Assembly: GCA_964542585.1 (NCBI GenBank)
Contig: CAZIUI010000008.1
Span: 1-64,000, forward strand
Direction: 5' to 3'
Source: CAYYUA01 sp964542585
GTDB lineage: Bacteria; Bacteroidota; Bacteroidia; CAILMK01; CAYYUA01
DNA length: 64,000 nucleotides
Below, piece by piece: positions 28,121 through 36,785 of this stretch (position 1 is its first letter; each line of letters opens with the position of its first letter). The notes under the pieces are model-generated. The model was not told where the DNA came from, ran no database searches, and saw only the letters and a list, made by a program, of their open reading frames with translations. The translations under genes and the position numbers were made by a program.

Positions 28121-29584
28121 TTGAAAGCCCTTCGTCTGCCACCGTACCCGCTAATTATGGCAGGCCTGATCCTTTACCTGGCCATGACTGCTTACAGGGT
28201 GGCAGATGGTAACTACCTCTTATTGGTCTTGCCTGTGTTGGTAGCCGGCTTTTATACCATGGTACGGTACCCTAAGGCTTTATTCCTGGTAGTAGCAGGC
28301 CTAACACCCTTTAGCGTTATACTCCGCCCTGTACCTGAAACAGCATTTATATTCCCCACAGAGCCCATTATTGTGGTTATCATGGGGCTTTACGTGCTTA
28401 GCCATCTTATAAAGCCCGCATTTGATCGCAGAGTCATCCTTCATCCGCTAACATTACTGTTATTGCTGAACCTAACCTGGATGCTTGTGTGTACTTTTAC
28501 CTCAACCATGCCTGTCGTCTCCTTAAAGTACTTCATGATGCGCCTATGGTATGTTACGGTATTCTACTTCCTGGCGCTGGATGTTTTCAGGTACTTTGGC
28601 AATATCCGCTGGTTTCTTGGTTTGCTAATAAGTGCCATGGCACTGGTTATCATTTATGCCACCCTGCATCACTTAAGCTTGGGTTTGTCCCAGGATCTTG
28701 CGGGCAGAGCTCCAAATCCTTTTTTTAAGGATCATACCATTTATGGTACTACCATAGCCCTTATGATACCCATAGGATTTTCATTCGCTCTACTCAGGCG
28801 CCCTTTTGGTAATAGCCAATGGATGAGGTATACAGCGATTGTCATTATTCCCGTTCTGTTGATCGGCTTGGTTTTATCTTTTAGTCGTGCTGCCTGGGTC
28901 AGCATTGTAGTAGCAGCCCTTGCACTTGTGGTTTTTTACCTCAAGATCAGATTCCGGACCCTGATTATTTGGGGGATTATTATCGGCTCACTTTTAACCA
29001 TCTACTGGACCCCCATTACGCTTTTTTTTAAAGAGAATGAATCCACTTCAGATCAAGGTATTAAGCAGCAACTTCAATCTATGTACAATATTACCAATGA
29101 TGCCAGTAATACTGAGCGTATTAATCGTTGGTTCTCCGCTTGGCGGATGTTTAAAGACCGACCGGTGTTCGGGCACGGTCCCGGAACCTACCAATTTACC
29201 TATGCCCCTTATCAGCGTCATTTCCAGAAAACCAAAATCAGCACCAATTTTGGCAATAGGGGCAATGCTCATAGTGAGTATTTAGGGCCAATGGCAGAGT
29301 TTGGGATTTTGGGGATGTTGAGTAAACTCGGGCTTTTATTGGTAGCCTTATTCAAGGGCATGCAGTTATACCAGCGAGGTAGAAACCGAACTGTGCGGCT
29401 TACAGCCTTAGCCGTCACCTTAGCCTTGGTCACCTATTTTACGCATGGTTTTTTGAACAATTTCCTTAACTATGATAAAGCTGCCATTCCATTTTTTGGA
29501 TTCCTGGCGATCCTAACGGCCCTGGATGTGTACTACAACCACAACCCTGAAGCCTTTGAAGATAACCAACGTCCTGAACCTTAG
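28121..29584 (+). CDS. O-antigen ligase/polymerase-like membrane protein
   Basis: The 487-residue protein has about 12 membrane segments and one large loop with FGHGPGTYQFTYAPYQ and NAHSEYLGPMAEFGILG. This is the Wzy_C signature, in which the H-x-x-Y-L type motif is typical of ligases and polymerases. It would polymerise the glycan or join it to a lipid carrier. A TTG at 28121 is the nominal start; the ATG at 28157 would still leave the first helix intact. It follows the Wzz-like gene by 11 bases. Its stop abuts that of the convergent AlgH gene. Confidence 0.88.
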   Translation: MKALRLPPYPLIMAGLILYLAMTAYRVADGNYLLLVLPVLVAGFYTMVRYPKALFLVVAGLTPFSVILRPVPETAFIFPTEPIIVVIMGLYVLSHLIKPAFDRRVILHPLTLLLLLNLTWMLVCTFTSTMPVVSLKYFMMRLWYVTVFYFLALDVFRYFGNIRWFLGLLISAMALVIIYATLHHLSLGLSQDLAGRAPNPFFKDHTIYGTTIALMIPIGFSFALLRRPFGNSQWMRYTAIVIIPVLLIGLVLSFSRAAWVSIVVAALALVVFYLKIRFRTLIIWGIIIGSLLTIYWTPITLFFKENESTSDQGIKQQLQSMYNITNDASNTERINRWFSAWRMFKDRPVFGHGPGTYQFTYAPYQRHFQKTKISTNFGNRGNAHSEYLGPMAEFGILGMLSKLGLLLVALFKGMQLYQRGRNRTVRLTALAVTLALVTYFTHGFLNNFLNYDKAAIPFFGFLAILTALDVYYNHNPEAFEDNQRPEP

Positions 29585-30169
29585 TTAATTCAATTGAGGA
29601 TCATTAGGTGAGTTTGCTAGCAGCGAGTACGTACCCCCTAAGGATCTAAGGACCGCTTGCCACATGGCATCGGTATCACTTGAAAAAACAATTTCACTAT
29701 TAGCCTCGATAACAAACCAGCTTTTTTGTTCAAGCTCTTGCTCTAACTGGCCAGCACCCCATCCCGAATAACCCAGGAAAAATCGAAAATTCTCAACCGC
29801 TGCGTGGTCACTTTGAAGCAAGTGCTTGAGGGATTCAAATGAGGCGCCCCAGTAAACCTCAGGAATGATCTCCATATCCGGTTCTGCAAGGTAGTCATCT
29901 TTATGTAAGAGATGGAGGGTTTCTTGCTGGACCGGCCCACCTGTAAATAGCGGAAAATCCCGTTTAACATCAAAGTCAACCACCTCATCTAAATTAACCC
30001 CTGCGGAGCGATTCAGTACAAAACCAAAAGACCCTGCATCCTCTTGGTGTTCGGTAAGCAAAACAACCGTTCTACTAAAATTCGGATCCGGTAAAAAGGG
30101 ATCGGAAATCAGCAATTTTCCCGCTCCTGGTTCAACTTGTCGATGTTTTACTTGACTAAAGTCTATCAT
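29585..30169 (-). CDS. YqgE/AlgH family protein (UPF0301)
   Basis: The 194-residue protein shows the family signature: GKLLISDPFLPDPNFSRTVVLL near the N-terminus, GSFGFVLNR, LFTGGPVQQETLHLLH and FFLGYSGWGAGQLEQE. Function is unclear; AlgH was named in Pseudomonas alginate regulation and structural work suggests a nucleic-acid or protein-binding role. It is complete with a good ATG, and divergent from yifB. Confidence 0.95.
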   Translation of the reverse strand: MIDFSQVKHRQVEPGAGKLLISDPFLPDPNFSRTVVLLTEHQEDAGSFGFVLNRSAGVNLDEVVDFDVKRDFPLFTGGPVQQETLHLLHKDDYLAEPDMEIIPEVYWGASFESLKHLLQSDHAAVENFRFFLGYSGWGAGQLEQELEQKSWFVIEANSEIVFSSDTDAMWQAVLRSLGGTYSLLANSPNDPQLN

Positions 30170-30338
30170 ATTTTATGCAATTTTACAGATGAAATACTTA
30201 TGACATTATTTAAATTCGAACTATTATCCCATTTTGGTTCCAAAAATTGTACTAAAAATCAAGGCAGGCAATCCCTACCCATCATGAGCCAACAAAATTT
30301 CATTTACCCTTTAACAGGTTTTCAAAAGTAAAATCTCC

Positions 30339-31877
30339 ATGCTAGTTAAAACTTACGGTAGTGCAGTTTTCGGAATAGATGCCCAAACCATAACCCTGGA
30401 AGTTGATGTGAGCTCGGGTACTGGCTTTTCTATCGTAGGACTTCCCGATAATGCGGTGCGCGAAAGTATGGAGCGAATGCAGGGTGCTATCAAAAACAAC
30501 GACTACAATTTCCCCAGAAAGCGTACTGTCGTAAACATGGCACCAGCAGATATCCGGAAGGAGGGCGCTGCGTATGATCTTCCGATAGCCCTGGGAATAT
30601 TGGCTGCCTCCCGTCAGGTAAAACCCGATCATTTAGCCGAATACCTCATTATGGGTGAACTTTCCCTGGATGGTAGCCTTAAGCCTATCCATGGCGCTTT
30701 ACCCATAGCCATCCAAGCGCGAAAAGAAGGCTTTAAAGGCATGATCCTTCCCTCCGAGAATGCCCGTGAAGCTGCTATCGTGGATGACATGGAAGTTTAC
30801 GGAGTTCAGACGATTACTGAAACCATTGACTTTTTTAACCAAGAGCAAGCTTTAGAACCTGTAAAAGTTCAAACACGGGAGGAGTTTTTTGAACAACAAC
30901 AGACCTACCATGTAGACTTTGCGGATGTGCGGGGTCAGGAGAACATAAAGCGCGCCCTGGAGATTGCAGCTGCCGGAGGTCACAATATCATCCTGGTAGG
31001 TCCGCCGGGTTCTGGTAAAACCATGCTTGCTAAGCGGGTACCTACAATCCTGCCACCCTTGAATTTATATGAGGCATTGGAAACCACGAAAATCCATTCT
31101 GTTGGCGGTCAACTTCCCAATAATGCATCGCTGGTAGCCAGTCGGCCTTTCCGATCGCCTCATCACACGATAAGCGATGTAGCCCTGGTGGGAGGAGGTG
31201 GCCTTCCTCAGCCAGGAGAAATTTCTTTGTCGCATAATGGTGTTCTTTTTCTGGATGAGCTTCCTGAATTTAAACGAACCGTGCTGGAAGTATTACGGCA
31301 GCCAATGGAGGAAGGCCGGGTAAGTATTTCACGCGCCAAGTTTACAGTGGACTACCCCGCTAATTTTATGCTGATCTCATCCATGAACCCCTGCCCTTGT
31401 GGTTATTACAATCACCCCGACAAAGAATGCGTCTGCTCATCAGGAGTGGTTCAGAAATACCTAAACAAAATTTCCGGACCGTTACTAGATCGCATTGATA
31501 TCCACATAGAGGTCACGCCTGTCGACTTTGAAGAGCTAAGTTCCAATGCCAGAGCCGAAACCAGTGCAGAAGTGCGTGAACGGGTGGTAAAAGCAAGAAA
31601 CCTTCAAGAAGGGCGGTTTCAAGAGCAAGAAGGCATGTTTACGAATGCTCAAATGCCCACCAAACAGGTGCGGAATGTTTGCCAGATTTCACAAGCCGGC
31701 CAGAACCTGTTAAAATCGGCCATGGAAAAGCTAAGCCTATCTGCAAGAGCTTATGACCGGATACTTAAAGTGGCCCGTACCATAGCCGACCTTGCTGAAG
31801 CTGACAATATTGAAGTGGAGCATTTGGCGGAAGCCATACACTTTCGCAGTTTGGATCGGGAAGATTGGGCAGGCTAA
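30339..31877 (+). CDS. yifB: YifB/ComM-family AAA+ ATPase
   Basis: The 512-residue protein has the Lon-protease-like N-terminal domain (SFSIVGLPDNAVRES region; PADIRKEGAAYDLPIALG). An Mg-chelatase-type AAA+ core follows with Walker A GPPGSGKT near residues 221-228, Walker B LFLDELPEF near 304, and a Cys cluster (CPCGYYNHPDKECVC) near 350-365. ComM, its best-studied relative, is a hexameric helicase that extends branch migration during natural transformation. Start ATG at 30339. An intrinsic terminator follows at once. Confidence 0.96.
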   Translation: MLVKTYGSAVFGIDAQTITLEVDVSSGTGFSIVGLPDNAVRESMERMQGAIKNNDYNFPRKRTVVNMAPADIRKEGAAYDLPIALGILAASRQVKPDHLAEYLIMGELSLDGSLKPIHGALPIAIQARKEGFKGMILPSENAREAAIVDDMEVYGVQTITETIDFFNQEQALEPVKVQTREEFFEQQQTYHVDFADVRGQENIKRALEIAAAGGHNIILVGPPGSGKTMLAKRVPTILPPLNLYEALETTKIHSVGGQLPNNASLVASRPFRSPHHTISDVALVGGGGLPQPGEISLSHNGVLFLDELPEFKRTVLEVLRQPMEEGRVSISRAKFTVDYPANFMLISSMNPCPCGYYNHPDKECVCSSGVVQKYLNKISGPLLDRIDIHIEVTPVDFEELSSNARAETSAEVRERVVKARNLQEGRFQEQEGMFTNAQMPTKQVRNVCQISQAGQNLLKSAMEKLSLSARAYDRILKVARTIADLAEADNIEVEHLAEAIHFRSLDREDWAG

Positions 31878-31878
31878 A

Positions 31879-31909
31879 AAAAGGGGAAATGCTTAGCATA
31901 TCCCCTTTT
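31879..31909. terminator. Bidirectional intrinsic terminator between yifB and the Fe-S carrier gene
   Basis: AAAAGGGGA and TCCCCTTTT form a perfect 9-base stem with an inner ATGC/GCAT stem. A-runs lie on one side and T-runs on the other, so it can act in both directions between two convergent genes. It starts two bases after the yifB stop. Confidence 0.85.
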
Positions 31910-31934
31910 CCAATAATTTGTTTCTGATAAACGA

Positions 31935-32264
31935 TTAAACAGCAAAGCTTTCACCGCAACCACAAGTTCGCGTGGCATTAGGGTTGTAAAATTGAAAGCC
32001 TTTGCCATTGAGTCCATCAGTAAATTCCAGTTCTGTTCCGTGGAGATATAAATAGCTCTTCATGTCCACGACAACCTTCATATCACTTCCGGCATCAAAT
32101 TCCTGATCACCCTCTTTGCTTTTGTTATCAAAATCCAGGTAATAGGATAGGCCAGAGCAACCGCCTCCCTGAACAGCAACGCGTACAAAATAGGAGTCAT
32201 CGTAGCCTTGTTCTTTTTTAAATTCAAGTAGTTTATCCTTGGCTTTTTCTGATACGGTTATCAT
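31935..32264 (-). CDS. A-type iron-sulfur carrier (IscA/ErpA/SufA family)
   Basis: The 109-residue protein has the three conserved ligand cysteines of A-type carriers: Cys36 in GGGCSGL, and Cys101 and Cys103 in the closing TCGCGESF. It delivers Fe-S clusters to target proteins. No isc or suf genes are next to it, so it stands alone and the choice between IscA, SufA and ErpA is open. A well-formed promoter lies 67 bases upstream of the ATG. Confidence 0.95.
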   Translation of the reverse strand: MITVSEKAKDKLLEFKKEQGYDDSYFVRVAVQGGGCSGLSYYLDFDNKSKEGDQEFDAGSDMKVVVDMKSYLYLHGTELEFTDGLNGKGFQFYNPNATRTCGCGESFAV

Positions 32265-32330
32265 AGCGCTTTACTTTAGATTTGTCAATCAGAGTAACAG
32301 GTATTATTTAGAAATGTTCTAATTAAAACT

Positions 32331-32360
32331 CAAAGGTAAAGATTCTGCACTTTTACCAAA
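32331..32360 (-). promoter_or_regulatory. Bacteroidota-type promoter of the Fe-S carrier gene
   Basis: On the minus strand TTTG (32360-32357), an 18-base spacer and TACCTTTG (32338-32331) match both boxes. This gives a leader of about 60 bases, longer than at the other promoters in this window. Confidence 0.6.
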
Positions 32361-32400
32361 ATAACTTCAAAACCAGCTTGAGCGGTAAGCGATCACTTCT

Positions 32401-33435
32401 ATGACAATCGACAGCGGCTATGATATAACTTTTAATGCAGAGCTACGTTACCGCAACACTTTCTGGGTTCCGGCTACCGCTCAATGCTTGGGTAACATCT
32501 ACACTACAAAAGGCGCTGAGGCTTTACTTGCTGAGCCATCTATTCAGGGATTATCTCTATTAGTTCTAGGGGGTGGAAGCAACATCCTTTTTACACAGCC
32601 TTACGAGGGTTGCGTTATCCTGAACAGTTTAATGGGGAAGGAGAAGACATCAGAAGATGAGGAGCATGTTTACTTGAAAGCCTATGCCGGAGAAAATTGG
32701 CATGAACTCGTGAACTTTGCAGTAGACAGAAATTGGGGCGGTATAGAAAACCTGGCCCTGATACCAGGTACCGTTGGCGCAGCTCCTATTCAAAATATCG
32801 GGGCTTACGGTGTGGAACTAAAAGATGTCTTCTATAACCTTGAAGCATTAAACCTGGCAAATGGAAGAATATCCACTTTCAATTATGCAGATTGTCAATT
32901 TGGGTATCGAAACAGTGTCTTTAAACAGGGGCTAAGGGGTCAATACCTGATTTTATCAGTGACGCTAAAGCTTTTTAAAAATCCAAAGCCAATTACAGAA
33001 TACAAGGGGCTTAAGCAAGCGCTTGAGGAGCTCGGTTTAAGTCAACCATCAATTCAGGAAATGCGGGATATTGTGGCCACTATTAGGCGCGAAAAATTGC
33101 CTTACCCGGATGAAGCCGGTAACGCAGGTAGCTTTTTCAAGAACCCCTATATATCCAAAAGGGCATTAAGAAGCATTCAAGAAACCTATCCGTCTATACC
33201 GTATTTCCCCCAGCCTGACGGCCTTAATAAAATACCAGCCGCCTGGCTGATTGAAAACGCGGGTATGAAAGGCGTCCGTGATGGGCCGGTAGGTACGCAT
33301 ACCAATCAGCCATTGGTAGTTGCCAATTATGGGGGTGCCACCGGTAAGCAGGTATATGCCTTTGCTATGCGGGTAAAAAAAGCCGTTCAGGAGATGTTTG
33401 GCATTGAGCTTCAGCCAGAGGTGCGGATCTTTTAG
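32401..33435 (+). CDS. murB: UDP-N-acetylenolpyruvoylglucosamine reductase MurB
   Basis: The 344-residue flavoenzyme reduces the enolpyruvyl group to give UDP-MurNAc. FAD-binding blocks are VLGGGSNILF and IPGTVGAAPIQNIGAYGVEL. The proton-donor Ser lies in AGSFFKNP near residue 244, and the closing Glu in LQPEVRIF. The long form with the Y loop (FGYRNSVFK) indicates the type I enzyme. Start ATG at 32401. It shares TTAG with the stop of batE on the opposite strand. Confidence 0.97.
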   Translation: MTIDSGYDITFNAELRYRNTFWVPATAQCLGNIYTTKGAEALLAEPSIQGLSLLVLGGGSNILFTQPYEGCVILNSLMGKEKTSEDEEHVYLKAYAGENWHELVNFAVDRNWGGIENLALIPGTVGAAPIQNIGAYGVELKDVFYNLEALNLANGRISTFNYADCQFGYRNSVFKQGLRGQYLILSVTLKLFKNPKPITEYKGLKQALEELGLSQPSIQEMRDIVATIRREKLPYPDEAGNAGSFFKNPYISKRALRSIQETYPSIPYFPQPDGLNKIPAAWLIENAGMKGVRDGPVGTHTNQPLVVANYGGATGKQVYAFAMRVKKAVQEMFGIELQPEVRIF

Positions 33436-34205
33436 CTTACTTGCACAATAGCGAGGTTTTTTGATTTCACCCAGCCTTGCTGACCACTCGGGAGTAGCAC
33501 TTGGTGCCAATTGTTTAATTGATCCGTTAGGCGGACCTTTAGGCCACCTTGTAACACAAAACGGTCTTTGCTAGCGGCATCGGGAGCGCTTTTAACGGCA
33601 ACGCTCGGCTGTATAACAATGGCATCATCATGGTTGGTGATGAGCTTATAGCGTTCAATGGTTAACCATAAGCTGATCGCAAAAACCATGAATGTAATAA
33701 ACCCTATGAATGAACATAAACGTTGAATTCTTCTTCTGCGCAACAACAAACGTCCTAGCCCCGCTAATCCCACTACCCAAGCTAATGAAATGGTGGTATT
33801 AACCCAGGTTTGAAGGGGCCAGTTTTGAAGGATTTTATCCCATACTCGATAAATTAGAGGCTTGTTCTGGCGGGTAATAGAATCCGTAACTTGTTTACGA
33901 GCCAGGGAAAGGTTATGCGTTAAGGCCTCCCAGTTTCCGCTTAGCAATTTGGCTCTTTCATAGGAAAGGATGGCCATTGGTAAAGCTCTTTGCTTGTAAT
34001 AAGCATTACCCAGGTTGTAATACAGCTCTTTGGAACGATAGCCCATACGAATTAAGCTATCATAACAGCCAATGGCCTTTTGATACTTTTTGTGCTTATA
34101 AGCTTGGTTACCCTCCTTGAATAAATCTTTGAAGGAGCCTTCTGCACACGTGGTGATTTGGATGCCTAAAAGCATTAAAATTAAGGTACCCGTAAACTTC
34201 ATCAT
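33432..34205 (-). CDS. batE: BatE: TPR and SH3-domain protein of the Bat system
   Basis: The 257-residue protein has a signal peptide (cut near CAEG), TPR units in residues 30-95 (AYKHKKYQKAIGCYDSLIR; YYNLGNAYYKQRALPMAILSYERA), two membrane helices near 134-175, and a C-terminal SH3-like domain (RFVLQGGLKVRLTD, then QQGWVKSKNLAIV). This order is that of BatE. The Bat (Bacteroides aerotolerance) proteins are envelope-associated and needed for oxidative stress tolerance or virulence in some hosts. It overlaps batD by four bases as the last gene of batABCDE. Confidence 0.93.
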   Translation of the reverse strand: MMKFTGTLILMLLGIQITTCAEGSFKDLFKEGNQAYKHKKYQKAIGCYDSLIRMGYRSKELYYNLGNAYYKQRALPMAILSYERAKLLSGNWEALTHNLSLARKQVTDSITRQNKPLIYRVWDKILQNWPLQTWVNTTISLAWVVGLAGLGRLLLRRRRIQRLCSFIGFITFMVFAISLWLTIERYKLITNHDDAIVIQPSVAVKSAPDAASKDRFVLQGGLKVRLTDQLNNWHQVLLPSGQQGWVKSKNLAIVQVS

Positions 34206-36007
34206 GACACCGAAATTTCAGCCTCAAGGTTATTGATCAGTCTTGATGCGCGCTGATACAATTCCTGTTTGTTGGTATTAATACCAGAGGGGGTATAGGT
34301 AGCCATCTCACAACATTTGATCAGCTCAAACAATTCTTCCGCATTTTGATGGCTTACGCCATTTGAAAGCAGCTTATGCTGAACCTGATCCTGTCTCATT
34401 TCAGAAACTTTAATACCTAATTTTCCGCCAGCATAACCCCATAAAGCCCAACTCATAGCCTCAAAAAAAGCCTGATGCTCACCGGACTTAATGGCCTTTT
34501 GCGCTGCTTTTAACTGACGATTGGCCAGTGTTTTGGCGTTTGAGGTATGCTGAACGGCAAGCAATCCCCATTTTTGCTTTTGCCACCAAACCAAGCCCCC
34601 TATCAGCAAGAAGGGCGCTAAGGTTAATCCCCAGAAAGGTGCTGAAAAAACAAATCCTAAAGGATTTTTGGTGAGGTGTCCGGATGAAACTTTGATGTAC
34701 CTTATATCCTTTTCAATGGATTTTACAGATGGCTGATCGGGTAATAATTCGCTTCCTGCTAACATTGAGTCCTCACCCTTCACCCCTGGCTGAACGCGAA
34801 TCGTATAGGATGGGGTGCTTTCCGTAATGTACCGCTGCTTGTTGGGATCAAAATAAGTAAAGCTGATGGGGTCAATTTCATGACGGCCGGGAGAGCGAGG
34901 CACAATGGGATATTTAAAAGTTTTAACACCTTTCACAACACCACTTTTCGCACTAATACGAGAAATGGTCTTAGGTTGATAATTGGAAAAAACCCGGGAA
35001 AGATTTAGCTTAAGGGGCTGTAATTTATTTAAATTACCCTGCCCCCGTAACGATAATTTGAGTTCTACCGGTTTGTTAAGAGTCGTTTGGGAGCTACTTA
35101 GCTGACTAGAAAAATCAAACTGGCCAACCAAACCGGAAAATCCTTTAGAAGGCTGATCCGGCAAAGGTTTTACGTCAATCTTGACCGGGTTACTTGAGAC
35201 TGTTAGTGTTTTGGTTTTGTACTCCCTTCGGAAGCGGGAAAATACCCCTTCACCATTTTCATCAGCACGATACCGTACATTAAATTTCATTCTGAACGGG
35301 TCTACCTTTAAGGTTCCTGCCATTTGAGGAAACAATGCCACTTTGCTTAAAACAGCCGTCTTGAATCGCTTCCCATTGACTCGTTCAGCCTTTACTTGAA
35401 ATTTTTCCGGATCCTTAATGGTCTCTTTCCAAAATCCTTTAAACTGCGGTGTATTCTTTACTTCATAATCCGTTACCCCTACATTGATGAACAGTTTATA
35501 AACCGCCCGAATTTGTTCTCCACGATAAGGTTCCGTATTATTGACGATACACTTGATATAGAGATTTTCCCGAATACGCTTGATAATTGATTCTTTATTA
35601 GCCTTATTTTTCTTTTCTCGATCAGCCTCTTTCGCTACTTTCAGGGTGACGGGTTCGGTTTTTATTGTTTCCCCATCCTTCACAACTTTCGCTGAACCGA
35701 TGCGAAAGGATCCTTTCCTTTTAGGCTTGAGCTTATAGGTATAGCTCATCGTCATCGAAAAGTTACCGTTCACACTTTTTCGTTTGATCGATTTAGCGGG
35801 GCCCCAAACAACATTGAAGTACCGAAAAGAAGGCGGCTGGAAAGAATGGCCCTTACCAAGCAGCTTAAACGTAATACGAAAACTTTCATTAGCGCTAACC
35901 TGATCGCGTTTGAGCTCAGCACGGAAATCTTTATCCTGGGCACTGGCACCGCACACCCAGGCCATCATCCAAAGCCCTAAAAAAAGCCACCGTAGCATGC
36001 TTACCAT
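34202..36007 (-). CDS. batD: BatD
   Basis: The 601-residue protein has a signal peptide (ending ASAQD). Several immunoglobulin-like beta domains follow (VSANESFRITFKLLG; KRKGSFRIGSAKV; SLRGQGNLNKLQPLKLNL), then a membrane helix near residues 455-475, and a cytoplasmic helical tail resembling the DUF4381-like end of BatD. It overlaps batE by four bases and batC by seven, so translation is coupled. The likely role is a membrane scaffold joining the vWA proteins BatA and BatB. Confidence 0.93.
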   Translation of the reverse strand: MVSMLRWLFLGLWMMAWVCGASAQDKDFRAELKRDQVSANESFRITFKLLGKGHSFQPPSFRYFNVVWGPAKSIKRKSVNGNFSMTMSYTYKLKPKRKGSFRIGSAKVVKDGETIKTEPVTLKVAKEADREKKNKANKESIIKRIRENLYIKCIVNNTEPYRGEQIRAVYKLFINVGVTDYEVKNTPQFKGFWKETIKDPEKFQVKAERVNGKRFKTAVLSKVALFPQMAGTLKVDPFRMKFNVRYRADENGEGVFSRFRREYKTKTLTVSSNPVKIDVKPLPDQPSKGFSGLVGQFDFSSQLSSSQTTLNKPVELKLSLRGQGNLNKLQPLKLNLSRVFSNYQPKTISRISAKSGVVKGVKTFKYPIVPRSPGRHEIDPISFTYFDPNKQRYITESTPSYTIRVQPGVKGEDSMLAGSELLPDQPSVKSIEKDIRYIKVSSGHLTKNPLGFVFSAPFWGLTLAPFLLIGGLVWWQKQKWGLLAVQHTSNAKTLANRQLKAAQKAIKSGEHQAFFEAMSWALWGYAGGKLGIKVSEMRQDQVQHKLLSNGVSHQNAEELFELIKCCEMATYTPSGINTNKQELYQRASRLINNLEAEISVS

Positions 36008-36783
36008 TCCTTTTGATTATCCGAATTGGGGCTACCCTTACGCTTTTTCTTAAGGATCTTACGCTGTAGATCCGTTTCATTAGCCTGAATAGCCTTTAGG
36101 ATCTGCTGCATTTGACGTTTACTCATTTGCTGATTATCCCCTTTTTTAGCACCCGTTTTTTGGGCTTTCTGCTGCTTTTGGGGTTGCTGCTGACGTTCCT
36201 GTTTGTTTTGGTTTTGCTTTTTTTCCTGTTGACGCTGGTTTTTCTTGGCCTGCCGCTTTTTGTTCTTATTGCTCTTCTGCTTTTTCCCCTTATTCTGCTT
36301 TTTATTAGATTGTTTATCCTGCTTTTTACGCTGCTTTTTTTGCTTTTGCTGTTTTTTGCGCTTTTTAAGGGCGTAAGAAAGGTTGTAACGGGCCTCTTCA
36401 TTTTTGGGATTGAGCCGCAACGCTTTTTTGTAAGCTTTAATGCTCTTATCCAGCTTTTTAGCTTTTAAAAAAGCATTGCCCATGTTATGGTACGCCTTAG
36501 CCTTAATAGCTTCTTTATCAGCATTTTGAACCACCTGATTGAACTTCTCAGCCGCTTGCTTATACCGCTGCTGTTTAACCAGGGTATTGGCCAGGTTATA
36601 CCGGGCTGTGTTAAAGTCAGAACCTTCCTTAAGGGATTTGCGGAATTTAACCTCGGCTTCGCTATAGGCTTCATCCTTATAGGCCTGGTTGCCTTTTCGG
36701 GCCAGGCTACGCTCATTCTGCGCAAACCCTGAGGCGGTGATCAAAAGGGCAATCGCAAAAAGCCAATACCTCCGTAAATACAT
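36001..36783 (-). CDS. batC: BatC: TPR protein with very basic Q/K-rich tail
   Basis: The 260-residue protein has a signal peptide ending FAQN and three TPR units (AYKDEAYSEAEVKFRKSL; AKAYHNMGNAFLKAKKLDKSI; AYKKALRLNPKNEEARYNL). About 100 residues of almost pure K, Q, N and R follow from roughly residue 145 to 215. The end contains MSKRQMQQILKAIQANE, the conserved BatC C-terminal helix. The polybasic linker is extreme even for BatC and may bind the envelope surface or nucleic acid. It overlaps batD by seven bases. Confidence 0.92.
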   Translation of the reverse strand: MYLRRYWLFAIALLITASGFAQNERSLARKGNQAYKDEAYSEAEVKFRKSLKEGSDFNTARYNLANTLVKQQRYKQAAEKFNQVVQNADKEAIKAKAYHNMGNAFLKAKKLDKSIKAYKKALRLNPKNEEARYNLSYALKKRKKQQKQKKQRKKQDKQSNKKQNKGKKQKSNKNKKRQAKKNQRQQEKKQNQNKQERQQQPQKQQKAQKTGAKKGDNQQMSKRQMQQILKAIQANETDLQRKILKKKRKGSPNSDNQKEW

Positions 36784-36785
36784 CC

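Noticed and set aside
36112..36468. Plus-strand open frame rich in F and L opposite batC
   Set aside because: It is the complement of the K/Q-rich batC tail, which gives artificial hydrophobic frames.
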